Of a DNA stretch of 64,000 nucleotides, positions 16,198-25,603 are shown one piece after another (position 1 is the first letter of the stretch; each line of letters begins with the position of its first letter). Where the stretch lies: NCBI GenBank assembly GCA_021792095.1, contig JAJYVH010000001.1, positions 613,155 through 677,154 on the forward strand, read 5' to 3'. A program made the position numbers and the translations under genes. This DNA comes from Microcaldota archaeon. Lineage in GTDB: Archaea > Micrarchaeota > Micrarchaeia > Micrarchaeales > CABMGC01. The notes under the pieces are model-generated. The model made no database searches. It worked only from the letters and a program-made list of their open reading frames with translations, and had not been told where the DNA came from.

Positions 16198-18555
16198 ATG
16201 CTCGACAAATACGACGCGAAGGAGGCCGAGCGCAGGCTCATCGAGTTCTGGGACTCGAAGAAAGTATATGCCTTCGACGAGAAATCCAAGAACAGCGTCT
16301 ATTCCATCGACACGCCCCCCGCCACAGTCAGCGGCAGCCTCCACATAGGGCACCTGATGTCATACACGCAGATGGACTTCATCGCCAGGTACAGGCGCAT
16401 GCGCGGCTACAACCTCTTCTACCCGATGGGCATGGACAGCAACGGCCTGCCTACAGAGAACTTCATAGAGCAGAAGTACAACGTGACGCCGCAGAGCGCA
16501 GGCAGGGAGAAGTTCCTGGAGCTGGTGCTTAAGACAGTGGCGGATTACCAGGAGGAGTACAAGCAGGTATGGCGCTCCATAGCGCTTTCAGTGGATTGGT
16601 CGCTGCTCTACGACACAATGGGCGATGAGGAACGCAAGACATCGCAGCTCTCTTTCATAGAGCTCTACAGATCGGGGAACGTCTACAGGAAGGAGACGCC
16701 GACGCTCTGGTGCCCCGTGCACAAGACCGCTGTTTCACAGATAGAGCTTGATGACGTGCCGGAGAAGACCACGCTAGTATACATAAAATTCAGCGACGAC
16801 ATCACTATAGCCACCACCAGGCCCGAGCTGCTGCCTGCTTGCGTGGCCGTGTTCGTGAACCCCAACGACGAGAAGCATTCAGCGCTCGCAGGCAAGGAGG
16901 TGCGGGTCCCTATCTCGAACGACACTGTTAAGGTGATAGCAGACTCGCGTGTAGACCCGAGTTTCGGCACAGGCGTTGTGATGTGCTGCACGTTCGGGGA
17001 CCAGACGGATATAGAATGGTACAAGGCCTACAACCTGGGGCTTAAGCTGGTCATGGACGATTCGGGCACGATGACGTACGGCAGGTACGCCGGGATGAAG
17101 GCAGCGGGTGCAAGGAAGGCGATAGTGGAGGAGCTCCGCGGGGAGGGCAGGATAGTCAAGGAGGAGCAGGTGGAGCACTACGTCAAGGTGCACGAGCGCG
17201 GCAAGCACCCGATAGAGTTCATGGTGAAGAAGCAGTGGTACGTCAAGGTGCTAGACCTCAAGCAGGAACTGCTCAGGCTCGGGAACGAGCTGGAATGGCA
17301 TCCCGAATTCATGCACGTCAGGTACGATAACTGGGTAAACGGCCTGCAGTGGGACTGGTGCGTATCCAGGCAGCGCTTCTTCGGCATACCTTTCCCTGTA
17401 TGGTACTGCAAGAAGTGCGGCGCCGCAAAGCTCGCAGAGCCCGACCAGCTGCCCGTGAATCCGGAGAAGGACAGGCCGATCGGCAAGTGCGACTCGTGCG
17501 GCTCTGGAGACTTTGAGCCGGAGACCGACGTGATGGATACGTGGGCCACGTCGTCGCTGACGCCCCTGATACTCGCAAGGTGGGCCGGAGACAAGAAGTA
17601 CATGCCAATGATGTACCCTATGTCGCTGAGACCCCAGAGCAACGACATAATATCCTTCTGGCTCTTCACGACCGTAGTGAAGTGCTACCTGCACACTGGC
17701 AAGCTGCCCTGGAGCGACGCCTTCATATCCGGCTACGGCCTTGACCCGAAGGGCAGGCCCATGCACAAGTCGCTGGGCAACGTGATCGACGCAAAGGAGG
17801 CGATAGACGGGCACGGCGCAGACGCCGTGAGGTACTGGGCCGCTTCTGCGAGCCTTGGCGAGGACCTCTCCTTCCAGGAGAAGGAGCTGGTGAGCGCGCA
17901 GAGGCTCGTGAACAAGCTCTGGAACGTGGCGAAGTTCGTGGAGAAGGCAGGCGTGGAGGCAGGCGGAGGCGGCGAGCGGGCGATAGACAGGTGGATGCGC
18001 TCCAGGGCGATGCTGGCCGCGAAAGAGGCTACCGACGCGTTCGAGGCGTTCAACTACGCTGCCGCGAGGCGCAGCGCCGAGCAGCTTTTCAGGCTCTTCA
18101 GTGACGACTACCTTGAGTTCGTGAAGCACAGGGTGTACGGGGGCGACAGGTCGGCTAACGCTACGCTCTCCGGAGTGCTGCTCACTGTGCTCAAGCTGCT
18201 CGCTCCTTTCATGCCGTTCATCACCGAGGAGATATACACGAAGCTCTTCGCCGGCAGGCTGGCCAGCGAGGAGTCGGTGCACGTGTCAGCATGGCCCGGG
18301 TACGACGCGGGGAGCGTGGACGAGAGGAACCAGAAGATCGGCGACACAGCGGATCTGGTCATAGCGCAGGTCAGGCGCTGGAAGCACGACAACAGGCTCG
18401 CCCTGAACGCGGAGATCAAGGAGCTGGTGCTGAGCGAGAGCCTCGGCGAGCTGGAGGACGACATAAAGGGCGCTATGAAGATAGGCAGCGTGCGCATCGG
18501 CGAGGCAGGAACGCCGGTGGAGGGCACCGATATCAGGATGGACGTAGTGAGGTAG
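16198..18555 (+). CDS. valS: valyl-tRNA synthetase
   Basis: The 785-residue class I synthetase charges tRNA-Val. The signature TPPATVSGSLHIGH (HIGH at residues 49-52) and the GMDSNGLPTE segment mark ValRS. An editing domain (TTRPELLPACVAVFVNP), zinc-knuckle cysteines (CKKCG, CDSCG) and the anticodon-binding helical end follow. The KMSKS loop reads PMHKSLGN, which keeps the second Lys but not the first. The start at ATG 16198 fits the family N-terminus. It stands alone, and a structured intergenic region follows. Confidence 0.95.
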   Translation: MLDKYDAKEAERRLIEFWDSKKVYAFDEKSKNSVYSIDTPPATVSGSLHIGHLMSYTQMDFIARYRRMRGYNLFYPMGMDSNGLPTENFIEQKYNVTPQSAGREKFLELVLKTVADYQEEYKQVWRSIALSVDWSLLYDTMGDEERKTSQLSFIELYRSGNVYRKETPTLWCPVHKTAVSQIELDDVPEKTTLVYIKFSDDITIATTRPELLPACVAVFVNPNDEKHSALAGKEVRVPISNDTVKVIADSRVDPSFGTGVVMCCTFGDQTDIEWYKAYNLGLKLVMDDSGTMTYGRYAGMKAAGARKAIVEELRGEGRIVKEEQVEHYVKVHERGKHPIEFMVKKQWYVKVLDLKQELLRLGNELEWHPEFMHVRYDNWVNGLQWDWCVSRQRFFGIPFPVWYCKKCGAAKLAEPDQLPVNPEKDRPIGKCDSCGSGDFEPETDVMDTWATSSLTPLILARWAGDKKYMPMMYPMSLRPQSNDIISFWLFTTVVKCYLHTGKLPWSDAFISGYGLDPKGRPMHKSLGNVIDAKEAIDGHGADAVRYWAASASLGEDLSFQEKELVSAQRLVNKLWNVAKFVEKAGVEAGGGGERAIDRWMRSRAMLAAKEATDAFEAFNYAAARRSAEQLFRLFSDDYLEFVKHRVYGGDRSANATLSGVLLTVLKLLAPFMPFITEEIYTKLFAGRLASEESVHVSAWPGYDAGSVDERNQKIGDTADLVIAQVRRWKHDNRLALNAEIKELVLSESLGELEDDIKGAMKIGSVRIGEAGTPVEGTDIRMDVVR

Positions 18556-18587
18556 GCGGACTACGTCGCGTCACGACTCGCAGACAT

Positions 18588-18600
18588 ACTTATATATACG
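18588..18600 (+). promoter_or_regulatory. strong TATA-like box in a convergent gap
   Basis: ACTTATATATACG lies in the gap between two converging genes, so it serves no visible coding gene. It would place a start site near 18620, just before the hairpins at 18634-18695. Confidence 0.45.
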
Positions 18601-18619
18601 GGCAGCCGCATAACGCATT

Positions 18620-18700
18620 ATCGCAGGAGCAATCTCACCGGGGTGGGAGAAAGGCCAAAGGCCAGGAGGGCTGTGAGGCATCCCGACTGGCCTTTCGATT
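18620..18700 (+). ncRNA. candidate small structured RNA or terminator
   Basis: AAAGGCCAG (18657-18665) pairs perfectly with CTGGCCTTT (18687-18695) over nine base pairs. The internal GA/GA loop and GGG/CCC stem suggest tandem G-A pairs. A second copy of the 5' arm (AAAGGCCA, 18650-18657) could pair instead. A T-rich tail (TTTCGATTTT) follows. The TATA-like box at 18588 favours an independent small RNA; the convergent position fits a shared terminator. Confidence 0.4.
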
Positions 18701-18734
18701 TTGGTGCGCAGCGCAAGCCTTGCTACGTGCCTGA

Positions 18735-20114
18735 TTACAGCTCCCTGAGCGCGTCTATGGGTTCCATCCTGCTGGCGCGCCACGCCGGATAGAGGCCGGC
18801 GACGACGCTGACGCCCATGGCTATCAACAGCGCGAGCAGTATCGTGGTTATGGGGAACGCGGGCTTGATTGATATGCCCGACGATGAGGCCGAGGATGAT
18901 GTTGGGCCGCCTGCGAAAACAGCTCCGCCTCCGCCTGGTGCAGATTCAAATCTGCTGCCGCTCCTGTAACCTGAAGCAGCAAACGTAGGCGAAGACGATA
19001 CGCCAGCGGAAGAGCTACCCTGTACCCCTGAAGGGCCAGACGCCAGGCTAGACAGGCCCACCAGCCCGTAGGCAGTGCCTGCCCCTGCCGCTATGCCTAT
19101 CACGCCGCCCATGAAGCCTATAATCAGTGCCTGGAGCATGAAGACGAGCATGACGTGCCTGTTCTTGAAGCCTATCGCCTTGAGCACGCCTATCTCGTGC
19201 GTGCGTTCCATCACGCTCATCAGCATTATGTTCATTATGCCTATCGCTGCGACGAAGAGCGATATGCCCGCTATCACTGCAAGCAACAGCGTTATCGAAC
19301 CTATGATCGACGAGGCAGTAGAGAGGAGCTGCGCAGTCGTCAGCACTCTTGCGCTGCTCCCGAAAATCGTTGTTATCAGCGCTGCTGTGGCATTGACGCT
19401 GCTCAGGTTGTCAGCCGTGACAACCATCTCGTTGTACGATGTCTTGTGCAGCAGTACGCCTGCAGCCTGCACAGAAACAAACACGGCCGAGTCTATGGGT
19501 ATGAGCGACGTGCCGTGCGAAGCCAGTATGCCTATCACGGGCACTGTAATCTCTGAAGCGTTCCTCGATGCGCCGGAGAGCTTCAGGGCTGCGCTCTGGC
19601 CCGTTGTCACTGTCTGCTGGCCGGCTGCGCTGGATGGGAACGCAACATCGTAGCCTATGACGGCTTCGGGTGCTATAGTGTCAGTGTACGCGGATCCCTG
19701 GATCAGCGTGACGTTGCCCCCCAGCAGCTGTGCGAGGCCGGAGCTGGATATGCCCACTACAGTCACGCTCGTGTTCTGGTTCCCTGCGTAGAATGTGCCT
19801 GCGCCCGTTATCAGAGCGGTGACTGAGGTAACGTTGGGCAGCGCCTCCATCTCGTTGACGTCCCCTTGGGTGAAGCCCAGCTGGGTGCTGCTGCCCACTA
19901 TTATAGAGGTCGGCCCTAGCGACTCCAGCTCCCCGGTTATGCTGTTGCTTATGCCAGATGTGAACGAAGTCAGCGCCACTATCGCTGCTATGCCTATGAC
20001 TACCATCAGTATCGTTAGTGCTGTCCTTACCTTCTTCTGGCTAAGGTCGTTGTAGCTCAGCCAGAATATGTCCTTCAGGTCCACAGCGCTCGCCCGTAAT
20101 TGGCAGGTATGCAA
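18735..20114 (-). CDS. MacB/FtsX-type ABC transporter permease
   Basis: The 459 residues have an N-terminal helix (ALTILMVVIGIAAIVAL), a large extracytoplasmic MacB-PCD-like domain (about residues 65-270), then three helices of the FtsX domain. One FtsX segment carries the conserved ERTHEIGVLKAIGFKN motif. A Ser/Gly-rich insertion (about residues 365-415) splits the last two helices. It works with the ATPase at 21434-22132. The start TTG 20114 follows the stop of the upstream gene with AGGAAG just before it; GTG 20084 is an alternative. Confidence 0.88.
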   Translation of the reverse strand: MHTCQLRASAVDLKDIFWLSYNDLSQKKVRTALTILMVVIGIAAIVALTSFTSGISNSITGELESLGPTSIIVGSSTQLGFTQGDVNEMEALPNVTSVTALITGAGTFYAGNQNTSVTVVGISSSGLAQLLGGNVTLIQGSAYTDTIAPEAVIGYDVAFPSSAAGQQTVTTGQSAALKLSGASRNASEITVPVIGILASHGTSLIPIDSAVFVSVQAAGVLLHKTSYNEMVVTADNLSSVNATAALITTIFGSSARVLTTAQLLSTASSIIGSITLLLAVIAGISLFVAAIGIMNIMLMSVMERTHEIGVLKAIGFKNRHVMLVFMLQALIIGFMGGVIGIAAGAGTAYGLVGLSSLASGPSGVQGSSSAGVSSSPTFAASGYRSGSRFESAPGGGGAVFAGGPTSSSASSSGISIKPAFPITTILLALLIAMGVSVVAGLYPAWRASRMEPIDALREL

Positions 20115-21419
20115 TCACTTCCTGCCGGTGTGCCACTTCTTCATGCGCTCCGCAACCGCGCGCCTCTTCATGTATAGCGCCGCAAGGATCGCAACAACCA
20201 CTATAATTGCCACTATGACAACGGGCAGGTCGCTGCCGCTCCTGGAGTAGACGCGGTAGCCTGTTGCCGAATTGCCAGACACATACGTGTGGGTGCCGTT
20301 GCCCACTAGCGCGTTGGATGGGAGCGCTGTGCTGAAAGCGATCGGTACGTCTATAGTCGTGTTTATCTTCTGGCGTATGCTGTTTATGTAGCTTACCACC
20401 ATGGGCACTACGTAACTGCCGCTAGCTGTCGGGCTTGCTTCCAGGGTTACTGTCACAGGCTCCTGCGAGTCGGTTGACATGTCGCCCACGAAAACAGAGT
20501 TGGAGCCGTACACGCTTATGCCGCTGGGGGGCAGTGGCGTTACTGTGACAGCCGAAGCTCCGGCGGTGCCCGTATCCGTAAGTATGAACGACACTGAGAA
20601 GATGGAGCCTGGAGTCAGCGTGGTCGGCGAGAAAGTTATGCTGCTGGCCGTCATGTTTATGGTGCCGGTCGAGAGCGTGGGGAATGTGTCGAGTATCTGC
20701 ACGGGCTTTGAGCTCTCGTAGAACTGCGCAGAGACGTTGAGCGGGAACGTCTGCGAAGCTGAGCTGAAGACGAAGGTGCGCAGGCTCACTGTTGTGCTGC
20801 TTCCCGGTGCAAGCGAGCTTATGTCTGTGGGCTGGGTCGTGAGTATGGCCGCATCAGTTGACGGTATCGACATCTGAAGCGATATGTCGCTCAGCGTCGT
20901 GTTTGCCACGTCGGTAAGGTTCAGCGTTATGTTCTCTATCTCGCCGGAGGTTATGACCTGGTTGGTCTTGACCTGAAGCGGAGAAGGGCAGGTCTCCACG
21001 CTGAAGCTCACGTTCCTCTCCTCGCTATCGGAGTATAGCGTCAGGTAGTTGTAGTTCACTGTGACTCCTGCCGACACCAGGTTTGATGTGTTAAGGCTAA
21101 CGTAGATAGGCAGGTCGATAGTAACGCTGCCGTTAGCCGGGACCGTCGATGTGGTCACTGTGCCGTTGCCCACCGTGTATATGTTCCTCGAAGCAACCAA
21201 GCCTAGCTGCAGGCTTGTCATGTTGTCCGCACCGGGGTTTGTCACCTTTATGGGCACACTATTCTCTATGCCCCTGCAGAGCGTAGTGACAGTAGTGCTA
21301 AGCTGCCAGTTTGGCGGGGGCGGTATCGGCGATGGGCCGCTGGTGCCTGCCGAAACAAGCATCGGCATGGCTGCGACAAGCATCGCTGCAAATGCCACGT
21401 AAGCGAGTCTCGAAATCAC
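20115..21419 (-). CDS. exported COG1361-like beta-domain protein of the ABC cluster
   Basis: A signal peptide (ISRLAYVAFAAMLVAAMPML) leads into repeated Ig-like/CARDB-type beta domains. These are rich in Thr, Ser, Val and N-x-T/S sites, and two cysteines lie at TLCRG and ETCPSP. A C-terminal helix (LPVVIVAIIVVVAILAALYM) anchors it, and the tail is basic. COG1361-like proteins often sit beside MacB-type ABC genes and may be the exported subunit or substrate. The start is set at GTG 21419, as the longer frame overlaps the ATPase and would put arginines before the signal peptide. Confidence 0.75.
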   Translation of the reverse strand: MISRLAYVAFAAMLVAAMPMLVSAGTSGPSPIPPPPNWQLSTTVTTLCRGIENSVPIKVTNPGADNMTSLQLGLVASRNIYTVGNGTVTTSTVPANGSVTIDLPIYVSLNTSNLVSAGVTVNYNYLTLYSDSEERNVSFSVETCPSPLQVKTNQVITSGEIENITLNLTDVANTTLSDISLQMSIPSTDAAILTTQPTDISSLAPGSSTTVSLRTFVFSSASQTFPLNVSAQFYESSKPVQILDTFPTLSTGTINMTASSITFSPTTLTPGSIFSVSFILTDTGTAGASAVTVTPLPPSGISVYGSNSVFVGDMSTDSQEPVTVTLEASPTASGSYVVPMVVSYINSIRQKINTTIDVPIAFSTALPSNALVGNGTHTYVSGNSATGYRVYSRSGSDLPVVIVAIIVVVAILAALYMKRRAVAERMKKWHTGRK

Positions 21420-21433
21420 ATCTCTCTCTAGTC

Positions 21434-22132
21434 TCAATTCACCACTTCTCGTTCTATCCTGCCGTCGCGTATGTGTATTACGCGGTCGCAATGTTTTACT
21501 ATGTCCAGGTTGTGGGTCACCATGACTATGGTGACGTTCCTCTCTTTTGATATCGCTTTGAAGAACTTTATTACCTCATCCCCTGATTTGGTATCAAGGT
21601 TGCCAGTAGGCTCGTCGGCAAGTATAAGCGTAGGCTCGTTGACAAGAGCCCTGGCGATTGCCACACGCTGCTGCTCGCCTCCGCTCAGCTGGTTGGGTCG
21701 CATCCCAAGCCTCTCGCCAAGCCCAAGATGCCTTAGCAGCGCCTCTGCACGCTTCCTGCGCTCACCCTGGCTCACATTGCCGGTCATCAGCGGAAGCTCG
21801 ACGTTCTTCTCTGCATCCAGTCCAGTCACAAGATTGTACGCCTGAAACACAAAGCCAAGCTTCCTGTTTCTGAACTCGGCCAATTCGTCGCCGTCCATCC
21901 TAGAAGTCGCCACGCCATCTATGTATACCTCTCCGCTGGTAGGCTTGTCTATCGTGCCCAGTATGTGCATTAGCGTGGACTTGCCGCTGCCTGACGGCCC
22001 CACTATGGCGTCGAACTCTCCGGACTTGAGCGAAATGGAAACGTCCTTGAGCGCGTCTACCTCTATCCCGCCCATCTTGTATACCTTTGATACATTCTGT
22101 ACCCTTACCGAGTAGGGTTGGTGTGTTGCCAT
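21434..22132 (-). CDS. MacB/LolD-type ABC transporter ATPase
   Basis: The 232 residues contain all ABC motifs: Walker A GPSGSGKST, Q-loop FVFQAYNLV, signature LSGGEQQRVAIARAL, Walker B ILADEPTGNLD and switch His VTHNLD. The LSGGEQQRVAIARAL and DEPTGNLDTKSG wording is typical of the LolD/MacB group that drives export or release of surface proteins. The start is ATG 22132, beginning MATHQPYSVRVQNVSKVY. Longer frames add unrelated sequence. It is first in a three-gene minus-strand operon. Confidence 0.92.
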   Translation of the reverse strand: MATHQPYSVRVQNVSKVYKMGGIEVDALKDVSISLKSGEFDAIVGPSGSGKSTLMHILGTIDKPTSGEVYIDGVATSRMDGDELAEFRNRKLGFVFQAYNLVTGLDAEKNVELPLMTGNVSQGERRKRAEALLRHLGLGERLGMRPNQLSGGEQQRVAIARALVNEPTLILADEPTGNLDTKSGDEVIKFFKAISKERNVTIVMVTHNLDIVKHCDRVIHIRDGRIEREVVN

Positions 22133-22195
22133 GTTTACATCACAAGGATTGCAAAGAACTAACACAATCTGAATATTGGTTGACTGTGCTAGCCA

Positions 22196-22204
22196 ATTAT
22201 ATAT
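22196..22204 (+). promoter_or_regulatory. TATA-like box before the aminotransferase
   Basis: AATTATATATGCC lies about 75-90 bases upstream of the likely ATG, so the transcript would have a leader. Confidence 0.35.
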
Positions 22205-22287
22205 GCCTTCTGATGCGTTTCGGTTTGAGGTGCGCGCCATGTCTAGCAAGTAATTTAACTCTTGCAACAACAGTAGGAATGTTGCCC

Positions 22288-23502
22288 ATGGCCTACCTGT
22301 CGAAGCTAAGCAGATACGCTACAAACCCTATAGAGGAGGACGACGCGATAGCGGAGCGGCTAGAGCACAGGGGCAAGGGCATAATAAGGCTCAACAAGGG
22401 CGACCCCGCCGTCTACTTCCCGACCCCTGATTACATCAAGCGCGCGTATGTGCGCGCCATAATGCAGGGCAAGACCGGCTACGCCAGGCCCGGCGGGGCC
22501 AGGGAGCTGGTCGACGCTGTAATCGCCAGGTACAGGCGCATGTACGGGCTTGGGCTGGACGGGGACGACGTTGTGGTGACGCAGGGCGTCTCCGAGGCGC
22601 TCTACATGCTCAACTCCGCACTGCTGGACCCCGGAGACAGAGCCATACTCTTCAAGCCCTACTACACGCAGTACGTGCCATATGTGGGCCTGGCCGGAGG
22701 CAGAGAGTACTTGCTCGATTACAAGGAGAGCCTCGGCTGGGGCATAGATGTGGATGAGCTGGACAGGCGCGTGAGGAAACTGAAGCACAAGGCCAGGATA
22801 AAGTACCTGATGGTAACAAACCCGAACAACCCCACGGGCACAGTGCTGGGCAGGAGCACGCTCAAGAGCGTGGTGGAGCTGGCGAACGAGCACGGCATCA
22901 CGCTAGTAAGCGACGAGATATACGACGAAATAGTCTACAACGGCGCCAAGTTCACCAGCGTGGCCACGCTCGCGAAAGGGGTGCCGCACGTGATACTCAA
23001 CGGCGCATCGAAGGACTTCGACGCCACGGGCTTCAGGATAGGCTTCGCCATCGTGCCTGGCGACGACGCAAAGTCTGCATCGCTCAAGAGGAAGATCGCG
23101 GATTTCGCCTCTGTCCGCGTGTCCGCTAACGCACCGGCCCAGTACGCTGTGGCCGAAGGCATGAACAACCGCAAAGAACACGCCAAGGCGATCCGCAGCA
23201 TGGTTAGGGAGATAGAGGAGAGGGTCAACTTCGCGGTGAAGCTGCTTGGCGAGAACCAGTACCTGGAGACTGTGAGGCCGCAGGGCGCCTTCTACATCTT
23301 CCCAAAGGTAGACTTAAAAGCGTTGAAATTCAAGAGCGACAAGGAGTTCGTAGACGCTTTCCTGAAGAGCGAGTATGTGCAGCTCACCAGGGGCTCGGGC
23401 TTCGGTTCGCCGGGCCACATAAGGATCGTGTCGCTGCCTCCTAAGGGCGAGCTGGAGGCTGCTATAACGAGGTTGAACGAATTCTGCAACAAGGAGGCAT
23501 AG
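22288..23502 (+). CDS. class I/II PLP-dependent aminotransferase (Asp/Ala type)
   Basis: The 404-residue fold type I enzyme transfers amino groups between amino and keto acids. Visible landmarks are GYARPGGARELVDAV near the N-terminus, TNPNNPTG (about residues 177-184), SDEIYDEIVYNG, and the PLP Lys242 in NGASKDFDATGFRIG. A late Arg in GSPGHIRIV binds the substrate carboxylate. It resembles archaeal alanine or aspartate aminotransferases; the exact substrate is not clear. Start is ATG 22288; ATG 22279 is also possible. Confidence 0.9.
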   Translation: MAYLSKLSRYATNPIEEDDAIAERLEHRGKGIIRLNKGDPAVYFPTPDYIKRAYVRAIMQGKTGYARPGGARELVDAVIARYRRMYGLGLDGDDVVVTQGVSEALYMLNSALLDPGDRAILFKPYYTQYVPYVGLAGGREYLLDYKESLGWGIDVDELDRRVRKLKHKARIKYLMVTNPNNPTGTVLGRSTLKSVVELANEHGITLVSDEIYDEIVYNGAKFTSVATLAKGVPHVILNGASKDFDATGFRIGFAIVPGDDAKSASLKRKIADFASVRVSANAPAQYAVAEGMNNRKEHAKAIRSMVREIEERVNFAVKLLGENQYLETVRPQGAFYIFPKVDLKALKFKSDKEFVDAFLKSEYVQLTRGSGFGSPGHIRIVSLPPKGELEAAITRLNEFCNKEA

Positions 23503-23547
23503 TCTAGTGTAGCAGGGAACGAAAAATAGAAAGGAGTTGTTAGTTTA

Positions 23548-23814
23548 ATGTGTTTGTTTATTGTTAGACTATTTGATTGGATGACTCATATTGTAACAAA
23601 AACAGACTTTGTGGTCACGGACAAAGATTTGCTCAAATACAAAGATCCTGAAAAAAGGAAAAAGTATAAAAGAGAATTTATGTGGGAGTACACAAAAAAA
23701 TGGAGGCACAATCATCCAGATGCACAGCATAAAAGAGAGCGCAGGCATTATGCAAATCTTAAAGATGTAGGATTTGTAATGCACTCCATTATGTTCAAGA
23801 GATTCGTGGAATAA
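23548..23814 (+). CDS. small basic hypothetical protein
   Basis: The 88 residues are rich in Lys, Arg, His and Tyr (EKRKKYKREFMWEYTKKWRH, then HKRERRHYAN). A nucleic-acid-binding role is possible but unproven. Codon use is very AT-rich compared with the neighbours. ATG 23548 has AAGGAG some 12 bases before it; ATG 23581 is a shorter alternative. It lies just upstream of tRNA-Val. Confidence 0.5.
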   Translation: MCLFIVRLFDWMTHIVTKTDFVVTDKDLLKYKDPEKRKKYKREFMWEYTKKWRHNHPDAQHKRERRHYANLKDVGFVMHSIMFKRFVE

Positions 23815-23845
23815 AAGGATATACAGTAATGTATACAAAACCCAA

Positions 23846-23917
23846 GGAGGTGTCGTCTAATGGTCAGGACATTACCCTTACACGGTAAAAGTCGGAGTTC
23901 GATTCTCCGCACCTCCA
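23846..23917 (+). tRNA. tRNA-Val (TAC)
   Basis: Acceptor GGAGGTG/CACCTCC, D-stem GTCT/GGAC, anticodon stem TTACC/GGTAA with loop CTTACAC (anticodon TAC), and T-arm CGGAG/CTCCG with TTCGATT are all present. Discriminator A. No intron. Confidence 0.95.
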
Positions 23918-23985
23918 TACACTTTCAGCTAGCCGCTTTCACGAAAGAATAAATACAGGGAAAGAGTATGCAATAAGGAGTTTCT

Positions 23986-24180
23986 TTGTCAGAAAGCGCC
24001 ATCCAATATATGACAAACTGGGAGCCTAAAATCGACACAATGTGCCATGGGCATGCAGACAAAGTTATGCCAGACGGGCGCATAGAGCGCCATCTGGGCG
24101 GACGCCTGTTCATGCTGAACTACACGTACAAGGTAAAGAAGATACTGGAGATACGCCGCCAACCCACAACGATGCAATAA
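23986..24180 (+). CDS. possible small protein
   Basis: The 64-codon frame starts at TTG 23986, with GGAG about six bases upstream, and follows an AATAAATA box (about 23947). It ends MLNYTYKVKKILEIRRQ. No family is recognised and composition gives little help. It is listed because the start signals look real. The rest of the gap to 24362 shows nothing except a TATA-like TTTTAACAAC run near 24278. Confidence 0.35.
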   Translation: MSESAIQYMTNWEPKIDTMCHGHADKVMPDGRIERHLGGRLFMLNYTYKVKKILEIRRQPTTMQ

Positions 24181-24362
24181 GCAAATTCGACAGGGACTAC
24201 GCGATACACGGCGTGCAAGCACTATTTACTCGGAGCGCGCCGAGCGTTTCTGTTTGTAATGATGCAGATAGCGATATCCTTTTAACAACAAAAAGTAGAA
24301 CAGGTATGTAAACAAAGAAGGGGATCTGTATAGGGTTTTTCTCACAGAGCGGCGTAGAGAAG

Positions 24363-25529
24363 GTGGACTTGGGCGTTCTTGATGCCAAAGTGAACGCTAT
24401 GTTCGACAGGAAACTTGCACAGCTGGACGCGAGAGCGTCTGTGATCGTAAGGGACATGGGCAAGACAAAGGAGATGTTCTTTGATGCCTGCAACGCATTC
24501 TATGGCCTGGATGCGGAGCCCGATACCGAGGACATGTGGAGCCCGAACATAAACGCGATAAAGAGCCAGAAGGGAGTCTATGCCTTGGCGCTGAAGAAAG
24601 CGATGGAGGGAATGCGGTTGGAAGCTGACGCAGCGCAGAATAAGTACGAGAAGTACGCTGCCATACTCGCTAATGTGAAAAATGCCAACACCGAGCTGCT
24701 CAAGATCAACGCACGCTACAGAATAGTGGTGCACTGCTACTCGGGCCATCTTAGGAACTTTAAGAGATGCGCCTCTGAGCTGGAACGGCTCATAAAGGCC
24801 ACGGAGAAGGAGCTCGCAGGAAAGAGCAAGGAACTAGGAGAATACAACGAGGTTATGAAGCACATAGCTGCGCTTAAGTCCTATAAGGCGGACCTGCGGC
24901 TCTTGGAGGACAGGCGTAGCTCTCTGAATCAGGAACGCCCCGCCATAGGGGGAGAGCAGGAAATAGGCACAGCGCTCGCGGCTAAAAGGGCGGAACTGTC
25001 CAGCGTGCGCAGCCAGGCATCGGCCCTTCACGAGAGGATACGCGGGCTTGTCGCACCCTTAGAGAGGGCAGCGAAGAAGTTCGACCACATATCGGCAAGC
25101 AAGAAGCAGCTCTACAGCTTCATGAGCGACCCCGTGTCTGCAATAAACGATAAAGCCGAATACCTAGAGTTCGTCGAAATGGCAAAGGGGCTCAAAGAGA
25201 GCATAAGCACAGGCAAGGTGGATGTGAAGAACAGGGAGGTTGTTGAGGCCGCGGCGCACCTTCTTCTGGAATCTAACGTATACGACATGCTAGAGGCGTA
25301 CCGAAGTATGGAAAGCTCCAAGTCAGCTCTCGAGGTGGAGGTGGCCCGTTTGGAGACAGAAAAAAAGTACATGGCTAGCAGCAGGGCAAGCACTGAGAGG
25401 GCTGCTCAGGACGCTGACAGGCTTCAGGCAAGCATAAACGAGACGAGGCGCTTGATGGATGCGGCAAAGGCCGCAACAGAGAGGCTGATCTCTGCGTATT
25501 ACGGCAAGTCGCTCTCCATAATAACGTAG
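24363..25529 (+). CDS. long coiled-coil hypothetical protein
   Basis: The 388 residues form an almost continuous set of heptad-rich helices, especially about residues 75-240 and 310-380 (LERLIKATEKELAGKSKELG, SALEVEVARLETEKKYM). Tyr and Cys are few and there are no membrane segments. This suggests a structural or tethering protein, perhaps SMC-like in shape but without an ATPase. Family unknown. Start is GTG 24363, preceded by GAGAAG. Confidence 0.7.
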   Translation: MDLGVLDAKVNAMFDRKLAQLDARASVIVRDMGKTKEMFFDACNAFYGLDAEPDTEDMWSPNINAIKSQKGVYALALKKAMEGMRLEADAAQNKYEKYAAILANVKNANTELLKINARYRIVVHCYSGHLRNFKRCASELERLIKATEKELAGKSKELGEYNEVMKHIAALKSYKADLRLLEDRRSSLNQERPAIGGEQEIGTALAAKRAELSSVRSQASALHERIRGLVAPLERAAKKFDHISASKKQLYSFMSDPVSAINDKAEYLEFVEMAKGLKESISTGKVDVKNREVVEAAAHLLLESNVYDMLEAYRSMESSKSALEVEVARLETEKKYMASSRASTERAAQDADRLQASINETRRLMDAAKAATERLISAYYGKSLSIIT

Positions 25530-25556
25530 CGCAGTTCGGCCTGATGGGCTTTGATA

Positions 25557-25569
25557 CGTATATAAAATA
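25557..25569 (+). promoter_or_regulatory. TATA-like box before the DMT transporter
   Basis: CGTATATAAAATA lies 35-47 bases upstream of ATG 25604. Confidence 0.5.
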
Positions 25570-25603
25570 AGCGACCCCAATCGACTTCGGTGTTGAAACG
25601 GAC

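Noticed and set aside
18650..18695. Signal recognition particle or RNase P RNA in the convergent gap
   Set aside because: The region is too short and the conserved loops of these RNAs are absent.
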